Positions 15,001 through 23,203 of a stretch of DNA of 48,000 nt are shown piece by piece. The DNA is from Pelagibacterales bacterium SAG-MED34 (GTDB lineage Bacteria; Pseudomonadota; Alphaproteobacteria; Pelagibacterales; Pelagibacteraceae), in contig JACWEE010000001.1 of assembly GCA_014653665.1 (NCBI GenBank), positions 1 to 48,000 on the forward strand, read 5' to 3'. Position 1 is the first letter of the stretch; the number at the start of each line of letters is the position of its first letter. The notes under the pieces were generated by a model, which worked only from the letters and a program-made list of their open reading frames with translations, was not told the origin of the DNA and made no database searches. Both the position numbers and the translations under genes were made by a program.

Positions 15001-15886
15001 TTAAATTTTCTAAATGTATATCAGAATTTCTTCTAAGTAATATCGATAGAAGGTTACCAACTTCTTTTTGTATATCTTTTCTATGCACTACTCTGTCGAC
15101 AAAGCCATGTTTCTCAACAAATTCTGCTGTTTGAAAATCAGAGCTTAATTCTTCTTTAACGGTCGCTTGAATTACCCTTTTTCCCGCAAAGGCGATTAGA
15201 CATCCAGGCTCTGCTAGATGAATATCCCCTAACATTGCAAAAGAGGCAGTTATTCCCCCAGCGGTAGGATCCGTAAAACAGACAATGTAAGGTAAATTAT
15301 TATTTTTAAGTTCGTTTATTGCAAGTGTTGTTCTAGTCATATTTGCTAAAGCAATCGTAGATTCGAACATTCTTTGTCCACCTCCGCAAGGAAAAAATAA
15401 GTAAGGCGTTTGATTATCTATTGCATGTTGTACTCCATAAATTATTGCTTCTCCCTCAGCAGCACCAACCGAACCTCCAATAAAATCAAAGTTTATTGCA
15501 CCCGCTGTTACTTCTATTCCATTTATTTTCCCTTTAGCAATCATTACTGCACAATTTTGGTTTGTCTTTTTCCGCGCAGTTTTAAGTCTGTCCTTGTAAG
15601 ATTTTGTATCAACCCAATTTAATGGATCTTCTGTTGGTATAGGTGACTCTAAGATTTGATAAGCATTTTTACCGAATACTATATCAAACCTTTGTCTACA
15701 ACTAATTCTATGATGTTTTCCGCAAAGATTACAAACCCATAAATTATTCTCTAAATCTTTCTTTAATATTGGACCTTTGCAACAACTGGTCCAATCTGAA
15801 TTTGCTATATCCTCTTTCGAAGGTCTTTTTCGAAGCACCTTCTTTATTTTTTCTCCAAAGTTTATAGCTTTTGTTAACCAATTCAT
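14957..15886 (-). CDS. accD: Acetyl-CoA carboxylase carboxyltransferase subunit beta
   Basis: AccD and AccA form the carboxyltransferase that moves CO2 from biotin-BCCP to acetyl-CoA, giving malonyl-CoA. It has 309 residues, the usual size. An N-terminal zinc ribbon is present, but its first knuckle reads SCCKGP instead of the common CPxC, while the second is VCNLCGKHHR. The crotonase-like core has GFIGGSVGAAEGE-like, PYLFFPCGGGQRMFE and CFTDPTAGGITASFAMLGDI. It sits between trpA (4-base overlap) and folC, the normal alphaproteobacterial order. The partner accA is 22 kb away in this window. Confidence 0.95.
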   Translation of the reverse strand: MNWLTKAINFGEKIKKVLRKRPSKEDIANSDWTSCCKGPILKKDLENNLWVCNLCGKHHRISCRQRFDIVFGKNAYQILESPIPTEDPLNWVDTKSYKDRLKTARKKTNQNCAVMIAKGKINGIEVTAGAINFDFIGGSVGAAEGEAIIYGVQHAIDNQTPYLFFPCGGGQRMFESTIALANMTRTTLAINELKNNNLPYIVCFTDPTAGGITASFAMLGDIHLAEPGCLIAFAGKRVIQATVKEELSSDFQTAEFVEKHGFVDRVVHRKDIQKEVGNLLSILLRRNSDIHLENLNETSETNIQTREAS

Positions 15887-16683
15887 GATATTTTTTTTCT
15901 TAGATTACTAACTATCTTACTTACATTTATGACAGGATTTTGTCTATTGTTTAAACTTCTAGTAATTTCTTTACAAATTTGACTTCCTACAACAAGTCCA
16001 TCGGTATTTTTAAAATTTGATATAGTTTTCTCAGTTATCCCAAAACCAATAACACAATTTTTTTTAGGACTTATTTTTTTAATTTTATTATAATTAGCTA
16101 ATATTTTTTTTGGAGAAACTTTTAGTTTTCCCCCTGTGGTAGACAGCATGCTTATATAGTAAATCATATCATGAGAATCTTTTGTAATACTTTTTAGTCT
16201 TTTATTCGATGTTGTAGGAGACAATAATTGGATAAAATTAATTGAATTTTTTTTACATTTCTTTGAAAAAATTTTGTTTTCTGGCCATGGTAAATCAACT
16301 ACTATTAAACCATTAACACCTGATTTTTTACATCTTTTTAAAAAATTATTTTCACCATATTGGAAAATCATATTGTAGTAACCCATAAATATTACTGGTT
16401 TTGGATTTTTACTTTTTTTAAAATCGTTGACAATTTTAAAAATATCATTCATCTTAATGCCATTTTTAATCGCTCTATAAGCACTAGTTTGAATTTGGCC
16501 TCCATCTGCTACCGGAGTGTTATGAGGTACACCAACTTCTAAAATATCAGCATAATTTGAAATTGATTTTAAGATTTCCAAAGATTGTTTTTTTGAGCTG
16601 TCACCAGCTACAGTATAGGTAAGTAACGCTGGTCTTTTCTCATTTTTTGCTTTTTTAAATGCAAGGCTAATTGGATTTAACAT
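15883..16683 (-). CDS. trpA: Tryptophan synthase alpha chain
   Basis: TrpA cleaves indole-3-glycerol phosphate to indole and glyceraldehyde 3-phosphate and channels indole to TrpB. It has 266 residues in a TIM barrel. The catalytic Glu49 (ADILEVGVP) and Asp60 (VADGGQIQ) keep the E. coli numbering. The strictly common FSDP between them reads HNTP, and the phosphate-side loop reads YYISMLSTTGG instead of YYVSxxGVTG. These changes are near substrate-contacting loops. It overlaps trpB by 17 bases and accD by 4. Confidence 0.9.
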   Translation of the reverse strand: MLNPISLAFKKAKNEKRPALLTYTVAGDSSKKQSLEILKSISNYADILEVGVPHNTPVADGGQIQTSAYRAIKNGIKMNDIFKIVNDFKKSKNPKPVIFMGYYNMIFQYGENNFLKRCKKSGVNGLIVVDLPWPENKIFSKKCKKNSINFIQLLSPTTSNKRLKSITKDSHDMIYYISMLSTTGGKLKVSPKKILANYNKIKKISPKKNCVIGFGITEKTISNFKNTDGLVVGSQICKEITRSLNNRQNPVINVSKIVSNLRKKIS

Positions 16684-17911
16684 ATTTCTTTCCTAATTTT
16701 TTTTCTAAAATACCTCTATCTTTATATGCATCTCCGCAACTATTAATAACTACAATTGTATTTTTGCTCAATTTTTTTGCTTCTTTGATGGCAACCGAGA
16801 ATGCATGGCTCGGTTCGAGAGATGGTCTTAAATTTTCATATTTTGTAACTATTTGATAGGCCTTTAAAGCTTCTTCGTCACTAGCTGCTGTATACCTTGC
16901 GCGCTTTGTATCTTTTAAAAAGCAGTGAAGTGGTGAAATTCCAGGATAATCAAGTCCAGCAGAAATTGACTCGGTTTCTTCAATCTGACCATCGCTATCC
17001 TGATTTACATATTGAGCCGCACCATGAAGTATCCCGATTTTGGAACCATAAGTTAAAGGAGCTGCATGTCTTTTGCTTTTGGCTGGCCCTCCCGCTTCAA
17101 CACCAATAAACTCAACTTGCTTTTTATCATAATCCATAAATTCATTCCAAAACCCAAAACTTGAGGAACCTCCTCCCACACAATTATATAATTTTATTTT
17201 TTTAGGGACTTCACCAAATTCATTTATTAATTGAACCTTAAGTTCTCTAGATATTTGACTAGTGCTCCAACCACAAATTCGAACAAAAATTGCCGGTCCT
17301 ACAGTGCTACCAACACACATTGCCGTGGTATCACAATTAGCAACCCAATATCTCATACATTCAGAAACAGCATCTACTAGTGTTTGACTCCCTGAATAAA
17401 CAGGAATTACATCTGCACCATTTTTCTTCATTGCTTTAACATTTGGTTGTTGTCTCTTTATGTCTTTTGCACCCATAAAAATTTTACATTTTAGACCAAA
17501 TTTTTTAGCAGCCATGCTTAACATTTTACCAGCATAACCGGCGCCGGTGTCTCCAATTATTACTTTCTTTCCAGACCTTTTTGCCAGTAAACAATGTACA
17601 GTTGCATTATATATTTTGTGAGCTCCACCGTTAGCATCAGAAACAACCTTTGACCAAATTTGCGCTCCACCAACATGTTTTGTTAAATTATTTAACTTAA
17701 TAAATCTTGTCGGTGTTCCAATCCAATTTTTGAAATATTTATCTCTTTCTTTAATAAAGTTTTTGTCATTTTTTAGTTTATTAAATTGTATTTCTAGATC
17801 CTCTATAGGTTTTTTAAGTGTTTCCGGTACAAAATTTCCACCAAATTTTCCACCCCAAAAACCAAGTCTATCTCCTTGATCTATAACTGGAATTCCTTTT
17901 TTAAGTTTCAT
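16667..17911 (-). CDS. trpB: Tryptophan synthase beta chain, active site atypical
   Basis: TrpB uses PLP to join indole and L-serine into tryptophan. Global alignment by eye is clear: FGGNFVPETL at the start, GGAHK with the PLP Lys (residue 99), SGSQTLVDAV, GLDYPG (Asp321), 414 residues. Several positions that are normally invariant differ. The catalytic Glu of ETGAGQHG is Asp121 (DTGAGYAG). KREDLNHTGAHK is KVVSDANGGAHK. GGGSNA is GGGSSS. The pyridine-contacting Ser of NLSGRGDKD is Cys392 (NSCGDAYKD). The reading frame is intact, so this is not decay. Either the enzyme is a working divergent variant or it has changed substrate. It lies in trpF-trpB-trpA with overlaps of 11 and 17 bases. Confidence 0.88.
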   Translation of the reverse strand: MKLKKGIPVIDQGDRLGFWGGKFGGNFVPETLKKPIEDLEIQFNKLKNDKNFIKERDKYFKNWIGTPTRFIKLNNLTKHVGGAQIWSKVVSDANGGAHKIYNATVHCLLAKRSGKKVIIGDTGAGYAGKMLSMAAKKFGLKCKIFMGAKDIKRQQPNVKAMKKNGADVIPVYSGSQTLVDAVSECMRYWVANCDTTAMCVGSTVGPAIFVRICGWSTSQISRELKVQLINEFGEVPKKIKLYNCVGGGSSSFGFWNEFMDYDKKQVEFIGVEAGGPAKSKRHAAPLTYGSKIGILHGAAQYVNQDSDGQIEETESISAGLDYPGISPLHCFLKDTKRARYTAASDEEALKAYQIVTKYENLRPSLEPSHAFSVAIKEAKKLSKNTIVVINSCGDAYKDRGILEKKLGKKYVKSN

Positions 17912-18524
17912 TTTTAGTTACAAGATTTAATAGTTTATCAATTTTTTTTAAATCCTTTTTACCTCTCTCATTTTCTAGAGAACCACTTAGATCAATGTAG
18001 TAATCTTTATTTTTAAATTTAGGAATATCTTCTATTTTTATATTTCCAGCAATCATTTTATTTATTGAATTAGGTATAGAATTTAATAACTCATGATTAA
18101 ATCTAATTGATTTCTCGTAGCCTTTTCCATCAAAAAGAATTAAATCTGAAACTTCATCATAATCTTTATATATATCGACGTCCTTTTGACTACCTATTGT
18201 CAAAGCAGTAATTACTTTAATGTTATATTTTTCCTTTATTATTTTTGTCTTTTCAGGGCTGACATCATACAATTGATAAAAATCAAAACTAAGTTCTTTA
18301 ATTTGCTCTAATATCTTATTATCTGGATTAACAAGAACAGCTACAAAACTAGTCTCTTTTTTTTTTATATTAACTAATTTTTTTAATTTCTCATATTCGA
18401 CATATCTTTTACTTTTTTTGTAATTACTAATGAAGCCGACAAACCTTGGTGGAAATTGATGATTTACAATATAGTTTAAAGTCTCAAGATCAGAGATCCC
18501 GCAAATTTTTATTCCTTTGACCAT
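17901..18524 (-). CDS. trpF: Phosphoribosylanthranilate isomerase
   Basis: TrpF converts N-(5-phosphoribosyl)anthranilate to CdRP in tryptophan synthesis. It has 207 residues. The catalytic Cys is in KICGI (Cys8), SKRYVEYEKL follows the pattern SPRYVSPE, and the catalytic Asp lies in LILFDGKG. The usual GGTGxxFDW reads KGYEKSIRFN, and the C-terminal phosphate loop is DLSGSLENERGKKD, close to DVSSGVExxPGxKD. It is the first of the three trp genes. The ATG shares a base with the pyrF stop. Confidence 0.88.
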   Translation of the reverse strand: MVKGIKICGISDLETLNYIVNHQFPPRFVGFISNYKKSKRYVEYEKLKKLVNIKKKETSFVAVLVNPDNKILEQIKELSFDFYQLYDVSPEKTKIIKEKYNIKVITALTIGSQKDVDIYKDYDEVSDLILFDGKGYEKSIRFNHELLNSIPNSINKMIAGNIKIEDIPKFKNKDYYIDLSGSLENERGKKDLKKIDKLLNLVTKNET

Positions 18525-19195
18525 TATTTTAAATGATTGATTAAGTTTTGTAGATTATTTTTAATATTTCCTTTGGTGATTGGTCTACCAATTACTAGCC
18601 AGTCACTTCCATTTTTGTATGCCAGCTTTGGTGTTAAGGTTCTTTTCTGATCATCAACATTAGAGTCAAATCTTATTCCAGGTGTTATTATTTCTTTTTT
18701 AAATACTTTCCTGACAATATTTACCTCTTTTGGGCTACATACTATTGCATCTAGTTTTGCCTTATTGGCCAATTTAGCCTGTTGAAGTACTATTTTTTTG
18801 ACTTCTCGGCTGTATCCAATTTCTTTTAGCGATTTATTATCTAAAGAAGTAAGAATTGTTACACCAATTAATTTAGTATTACCTGAAACTTTTTTAGCAG
18901 CCTTTAATGCTTCTAAACCTGAACTTATATGTATTGTTATATAATTTAATTTTAAATCCTTTACTGCTTTAATTGTAGATATACAGGTATTGGGTATATC
19001 CATTATTTTATAATCTCCAAAAGTAATTTTATTTTTAAGTTTTGTTACGAAACTTCTTCCATTTTTAGAGTTTAAAAACTCTAATCCAAATTTGTATCCA
19101 ATCTTTAATTTAGAACTTTGGGTCTCTTTTATGATGTCTTTAACTTTATTTATATTTTGTGTGTCGCAAGCAATAAATATTTTATTCTTTTTCAT
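18524..19195 (-). CDS. pyrF: Orotidine 5'-phosphate decarboxylase
   Basis: PyrF decarboxylates OMP to UMP, the last step of pyrimidine synthesis. The 223-residue TIM barrel has FIACDTQ at the first strand. The catalytic Lys-Asp pair is in GDYKIMDIPNT, GVTILTSLD follows, and ITPGIRF and VIGRPITK form the phosphate-binding end. Length is normal. It overlaps ihfB by 14 bases. Placement between ihfB and trpF is a known alphaproteobacterial order. Confidence 0.95.
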   Translation of the reverse strand: MKKNKIFIACDTQNINKVKDIIKETQSSKLKIGYKFGLEFLNSKNGRSFVTKLKNKITFGDYKIMDIPNTCISTIKAVKDLKLNYITIHISSGLEALKAAKKVSGNTKLIGVTILTSLDNKSLKEIGYSREVKKIVLQQAKLANKAKLDAIVCSPKEVNIVRKVFKKEIITPGIRFDSNVDDQKRTLTPKLAYKNGSDWLVIGRPITKGNIKNNLQNLINHLK

Positions 19196-19472
19196 TAATT
19201 CTCTTTTTCCACTCTTGAGAAACTTTTAATAATATAGATTTTTTTTCCGGAGTATTTAACTTTTCATTAGTTTTTGGGTTTCTTGATACTCTAGCTTTTT
19301 GGGTTCTTGGTTCAATAGAAAAATTCTCTCTTAATTCTACTCTTTCATTTCTTCTAATAGCCTCAAGCATTTCACGGATTGAAATATCAAATAATTTGAC
19401 TAAATCTTTTTTAAGAAAATTTGGATAATTTTCTGCTAATTCTTTAATTAAATCTGATTTTACAACTGACAA
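19182..19472 (-). CDS. ihfB: Integration host factor subunit beta (HU family)
   Basis: This 96-residue DNA-bending protein belongs to the IHF/HU fold. The N-terminal helices VVKSDLIKELAENYPNF and the DNA-minor-groove arm with RVSRNPKTNEKL (the RNPxTG-like motif carrying the intercalating Pro) are present. The stretch ENFSIEPRTQKAR replaces the usual FGSFxxRxRxAR, so the first beta-arm strand is somewhat divergent. It follows rpsA by 3 bases, as in most Proteobacteria, and overlaps pyrF by 14. It acts with IhfA (not in window) in chromosome folding and transcription. Confidence 0.93.
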   Translation of the reverse strand: MSVVKSDLIKELAENYPNFLKKDLVKLFDISIREMLEAIRRNERVELRENFSIEPRTQKARVSRNPKTNEKLNTPEKKSILLKVSQEWKKRINEKE

Positions 19473-19475
19473 TTT

Positions 19476-21218
19476 TTATTCAGTTTCCTTTTTATTTTTT
19501 TTATCATCTAGCTGTTCCGAAAGTGAAGAAAAAGGTAGATTTTTTCCACTTAGTGGGCTTGAATGTTCCTTAATAGCTTTTGCATTCATAATTTCTTCAA
19601 GTAATTTAATACTTAAGGCAACTTTTCTTTTTTCGAAGTTTAATTCTGCAATAGCTGCATCTATTCTTTCACCTCCTACAAAACGTGAAGGCCTAGCATC
19701 AGTCGCGCTCATAGCAATTTGTGATTTTTTTATTAAAATTTCGATATCACATCCCTCTGGTTTTACAAATAAACCTTTATTATCAGATGAAATTACCTTT
19801 ACAGTAATTGCATCGTTGATTTTTTTATCCTTAAACCAATCAAATGGGTCTTTTTCTAATTGTTTTAACCCAACTCTAACTTTTTGGTCTGCTTTCTTAA
19901 TCTCTAAAACTCTCACCTTTAATTTATCACCTTTCTTGTACTTTTTAAGTTCATCCTCAGGTTTTCCTGTAAATGAAAGATCATTTGAGTGCAAAAAACC
20001 ATCAATATCAAAATCTGCTAACTTTAAATATATAGCATACTCATTAAAGTTACTAATCTCTCCTTCAATATCTGAGCCAACGGGATAATCTTTTTCAAGT
20101 TTAGAATAAGGGTTTTCTTGAGTTAATCTATGAGAAATAGCTACTCTTCTTTTGTCTTTATCGATTTCAGTAATAACGCAATCTATCTGGTCACCAACGT
20201 TAAAAAACTTTTTTGGAGATATATTTTTTTTAGTCCAACTAATCTCACTACTATGTAATAATGTACTAAGACCTGGTTCCAATTCACAAAAACAACCATA
20301 ATCAGTTATTTTTACTACTTTTACTTTATATTGATTTCCTATTTGATAGTTTGATATATGTTCAAAAGGATCAGGAGAAAGTTGCTTAATTGAACATCCT
20401 ACCTGCAATTTTTCCATATCTATAGAGATTATTTTAAGATCATGCTTTTCACCTATATTAAAAATTTCATCAGGATGATTTACTCTACTATAACTTATTT
20501 CTTGTAGGTGACAGAGTGTATCTATTGTTCCTTCAGGAGTTGTCACTTCAAAGAAGCACCCAAATGAAGAATACCCTTTAACAACAGCATCTTTGATAAT
20601 TTCTCCAATTTTAAATTTTTCTATAATTTTTGCTTTATCTTCTTTTTTGCTTGAGGAAACTACCTGTCTTCTTGATACAACACTATTACCTCTAACCATA
20701 TCAATTTTAATAATTGCGAATTTTTGTTCTACACCAATCAAATGATCAATGTTTTTAATAGGCTTGTCAGAAATTTGAGATCCAGGACAAAACATTAGAG
20801 ATTTTGTCTCAACATGTTCAACTATAACGCCGCCTTTTGTTTTTTGAATGATTTTACCATTTATCAATTCATTGTTTTCGTAGCATTTCACCAGTTTGTT
20901 CCAACCTTTTATCTTCTGTGCTTTTTGCGCGGATACAACTACATCACCATTTTTATCCTCAATTTTTTCTAGTAATACTGAAATTGTTGAGCCTTCTTTT
21001 ACTTCTTCCGTTATACCCATCATTTTAGTTTCATTTACGTCAATTACTGGTTCACTTTTTAAACCTGGAATGAAAAGAAAAATATACTTATTTGTTATTT
21101 TTGTAACTTTTCCCTCAATTATTTTTCCTTCTTCAATTTTATTCTTTGAAAGTTGACTATTTAATAATTTTTCAAACTGTTGACTAGCAGGTGATGTTAG
21201 ATCTTTATAAATTTCCAT
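19476..21218 (-). CDS. rpsA: 30S ribosomal protein S1
   Basis: S1 helps mRNAs bind the 30S subunit. It is 580 residues and built of six S1/OB repeats starting near residues 27, 112, 200, 285, 373 and 460, each with the GxI/Vxxxxxxx-V strand pattern. Examples are GKIIQKTKGGVIVEH, YSSFGCFFEVTTPEG and ITDYGCFCELEPG. It is slightly longer than the E. coli protein (557). Its ATG shares a base with the cmk stop, and ihfB follows 3 bases later. It is the most highly used gene in the 14-gene string, so an internal promoter upstream is likely, although none is evident in the overlapping cmk sequence. Confidence 0.96.
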   Translation of the reverse strand: MEIYKDLTSPASQQFEKLLNSQLSKNKIEEGKIIEGKVTKITNKYIFLFIPGLKSEPVIDVNETKMMGITEEVKEGSTISVLLEKIEDKNGDVVVSAQKAQKIKGWNKLVKCYENNELINGKIIQKTKGGVIVEHVETKSLMFCPGSQISDKPIKNIDHLIGVEQKFAIIKIDMVRGNSVVSRRQVVSSSKKEDKAKIIEKFKIGEIIKDAVVKGYSSFGCFFEVTTPEGTIDTLCHLQEISYSRVNHPDEIFNIGEKHDLKIISIDMEKLQVGCSIKQLSPDPFEHISNYQIGNQYKVKVVKITDYGCFCELEPGLSTLLHSSEISWTKKNISPKKFFNVGDQIDCVITEIDKDKRRVAISHRLTQENPYSKLEKDYPVGSDIEGEISNFNEYAIYLKLADFDIDGFLHSNDLSFTGKPEDELKKYKKGDKLKVRVLEIKKADQKVRVGLKQLEKDPFDWFKDKKINDAITVKVISSDNKGLFVKPEGCDIEILIKKSQIAMSATDARPSRFVGGERIDAAIAELNFEKRKVALSIKLLEEIMNAKAIKEHSSPLSGKNLPFSSLSEQLDDKKNKKETE

Positions 21219-21874
21219 TAATTTTTTAGTTTTTTGTCCATAATAGCTTTAATCTTTTTAAAGCAAGCTTTCTTACTTAATTTAGTCGTATTAATCAAGA
21301 TAGAATCTTTTGTTTTTTTTAATGGTCCATACTTTCTTTCCTTATCTAATTTATCCCTTTTTCTAAGGCTTTTGAGCACTTCTTTATAACTAATATCTAA
21401 ATTTAATTTTTTGTACTCATCAAAGCGTCTTTTTGCTCGAACATTAACGTTAGCGCTGATATAAAATTTAAACATAGCATCTTTCATTTGCACAGTAATT
21501 ATATCTCTTCCATCTAATACAGATCCATTATATTTCTTAGGGGGGTTATAGGCACATTCTTGCTGAAATTTGTGCACTATATTCCTAATTTTTTTATCTT
21601 TAGCAATCTTAGAAGCGGATTGGGCTACGTCATTTGATAGTAAAGATTTATCTTTTAAATTATTTAAATTTAATACTTTAATTTTATTTTTTACCAATCT
21701 ATAAGAAAATTTATCTTTTTTGTTAATTTTTAATTTTCCAATATATCTATAAATTTTTCCAGTATCCAAATAAAACAAATTATAATATTCAGATATTAAT
21801 TTTGCCTGAGTTCCTGCGCCTGCAGCTGCAGGTGAGTCTATTGCAACAGTAATTATGTTATTTCTTCTTTTCAA
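21218..21874 (-). CDS. cmk: Cytidylate kinase with atypical P-loop (TTG start)
   Basis: Cmk phosphorylates CMP and dCMP with ATP. The 218-residue frame keeps the family's later blocks: LDTGKIYRYIG, VLDGRDIITVQMKDAMFKFYISA, and KRDKLDKERKYGPLKKTKDSILINTT. The P-loop, usually GPxxSGKGT, reads SPAAAGAGT (14-22), so the lysine expected at residue 20 is alanine. The first glycine is also serine. A Lys occurs four residues later (QAK). The start is TTG, overlapping the aroA stop as TTGA. It is upstream of rpsA as in most Proteobacteria, so identity is secure even with the odd loop. Confidence 0.9.
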   Translation of the reverse strand: MKRRNNIITVAIDSPAAAGAGTQAKLISEYYNLFYLDTGKIYRYIGKLKINKKDKFSYRLVKNKIKVLNLNNLKDKSLLSNDVAQSASKIAKDKKIRNIVHKFQQECAYNPPKKYNGSVLDGRDIITVQMKDAMFKFYISANVNVRAKRRFDEYKKLNLDISYKEVLKSLRKRDKLDKERKYGPLKKTKDSILINTTKLSKKACFKKIKAIMDKKLKN

Positions 21875-23196
21875 TGTATTTGCGCCCCAATTTTTTTTAA
21901 AATTTTAATAAAATTAGGAAAAGATGTATTAATTGAATCTTTGTCAGTGATTTTCCATTTTCCTCCTAAAGTTAATGCTGTGATGCAAGCAAGAAAAAAA
22001 ATTCTATGATCTTTTAAAAAATTTTTCATTTCAAATTTTTTAGAAAGTATCAAGTCTGGGTTACCATGAATATTAACATTATCTTTGAATCTATCGACCT
22101 TAATACCAATTGATCTCAAAAATTTTACTCCTAAATCTAATCTCTTAGACTCTTTTTTATTCATCTCACCTAAATCTTTAAATTTTGAGATACCTTTTGA
22201 TTTCGCTGCAACTAAAAAAATAATTAAGAATTCATCAATTGCAGAACTGTTTAATTTTGCAGGACAATTTATTGCTTTTAAGTTTTCTTTACCTTTTACA
22301 TGAATATTTGCAATTTTTTCACCTTTATATGTTTTTTTTCCTTTGAGTTTAATATTCGCACCCATTTTATTCAAAATGTTTATTATTCCAACTCTGCTAC
22401 TGTTTACGTTAACATTCTTAATTTCAATTTCTGATTTTTTCGAGAGAAGTGTCAAAACAATAAAAAAAGATGCAGAACTGATATCACCAGGAACCTTGTA
22501 ATTAAATCCTTTAAATTGACTAAGACCTTGTATTTTAATTAATTCATTACCTCCCTTTTTTTTTATTTTTAAAGGATACTTTAAAAATTTTAACATTAAC
22601 TCCGTGTGATTTCTTGAAGCTCTTGTATTGAATACTGATACTCCTGGTGTATTTAAAGCCGCCAAAATCATACAAGATTTCACTTGGGCACTACCAATAT
22701 TTTCATCATATGTGATTGGCCTTAGAAATTCCGAACCTAATATTTCAATCGGAAGATGATTTTTCTTACTCTTAATGTTTGCGCCAAATTTTCTAAGAGG
22801 ATTGATTACCCTAGAAAAATCTCTTTTTGATAAACTTTTATCTCCAATTAATTTTACTTTTTTTTTACTTTTAACTAATAATCCTAGAATTAATCTTGCT
22901 AATGTGCCAGAATTTCCTGCATCGATTGTAACTTTATTTTGAGTATCGAAACCATTTAAACCAAATCCTTCAATTATATAGGTATTTGCTTTTTTTCTGT
23001 AATTAATGCCAAGTTTTTTTATTGTTTTCAGTGTGTTTAAAACATCCTCAGATTCGAGTAAATTAGATATCTTGGAAACCCCAACTGCTTGTGAAGCAAG
23101 AAGTACAGTTCTTATGGAAATACTTTTATCTGAACTAACAAAAATTTTCTTATTAAACTTACTAATTTGTTTTTCAATTAGAATATAATTAGACAT
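21871..23196 (-). CDS. aroA: 3-phosphoshikimate 1-carboxyvinyltransferase (EPSP synthase)
   Basis: AroA transfers enolpyruvate from PEP to shikimate 3-phosphate, the sixth step of the shikimate pathway. It has 441 residues. Landmarks are SDKSISIR (usually GDKSISHR), NSGTLARL, GDKSLSKRDFSRVINPL, SAQVKS, SRNHTELML, PGDISSASFF, the catalytic Asp in AIDEF, KESKRL (usually KESDR) and DHRIFF. Several glycine or histidine positions are changed, but the catalytic residues remain. It is followed by cmk with a 4-base overlap and preceded by lptB with a 7-base gap. Confidence 0.93.
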   Translation of the reverse strand: MSNYILIEKQISKFNKKIFVSSDKSISIRTVLLASQAVGVSKISNLLESEDVLNTLKTIKKLGINYRKKANTYIIEGFGLNGFDTQNKVTIDAGNSGTLARLILGLLVKSKKKVKLIGDKSLSKRDFSRVINPLRKFGANIKSKKNHLPIEILGSEFLRPITYDENIGSAQVKSCMILAALNTPGVSVFNTRASRNHTELMLKFLKYPLKIKKKGGNELIKIQGLSQFKGFNYKVPGDISSASFFIVLTLLSKKSEIEIKNVNVNSSRVGIINILNKMGANIKLKGKKTYKGEKIANIHVKGKENLKAINCPAKLNSSAIDEFLIIFLVAAKSKGISKFKDLGEMNKKESKRLDLGVKFLRSIGIKVDRFKDNVNIHGNPDLILSKKFEMKNFLKDHRIFFLACITALTLGGKWKITDKDSINTSFPNFIKILKKIGAQIH

Positions 23197-23203
23197 TAAT
23201 GAA

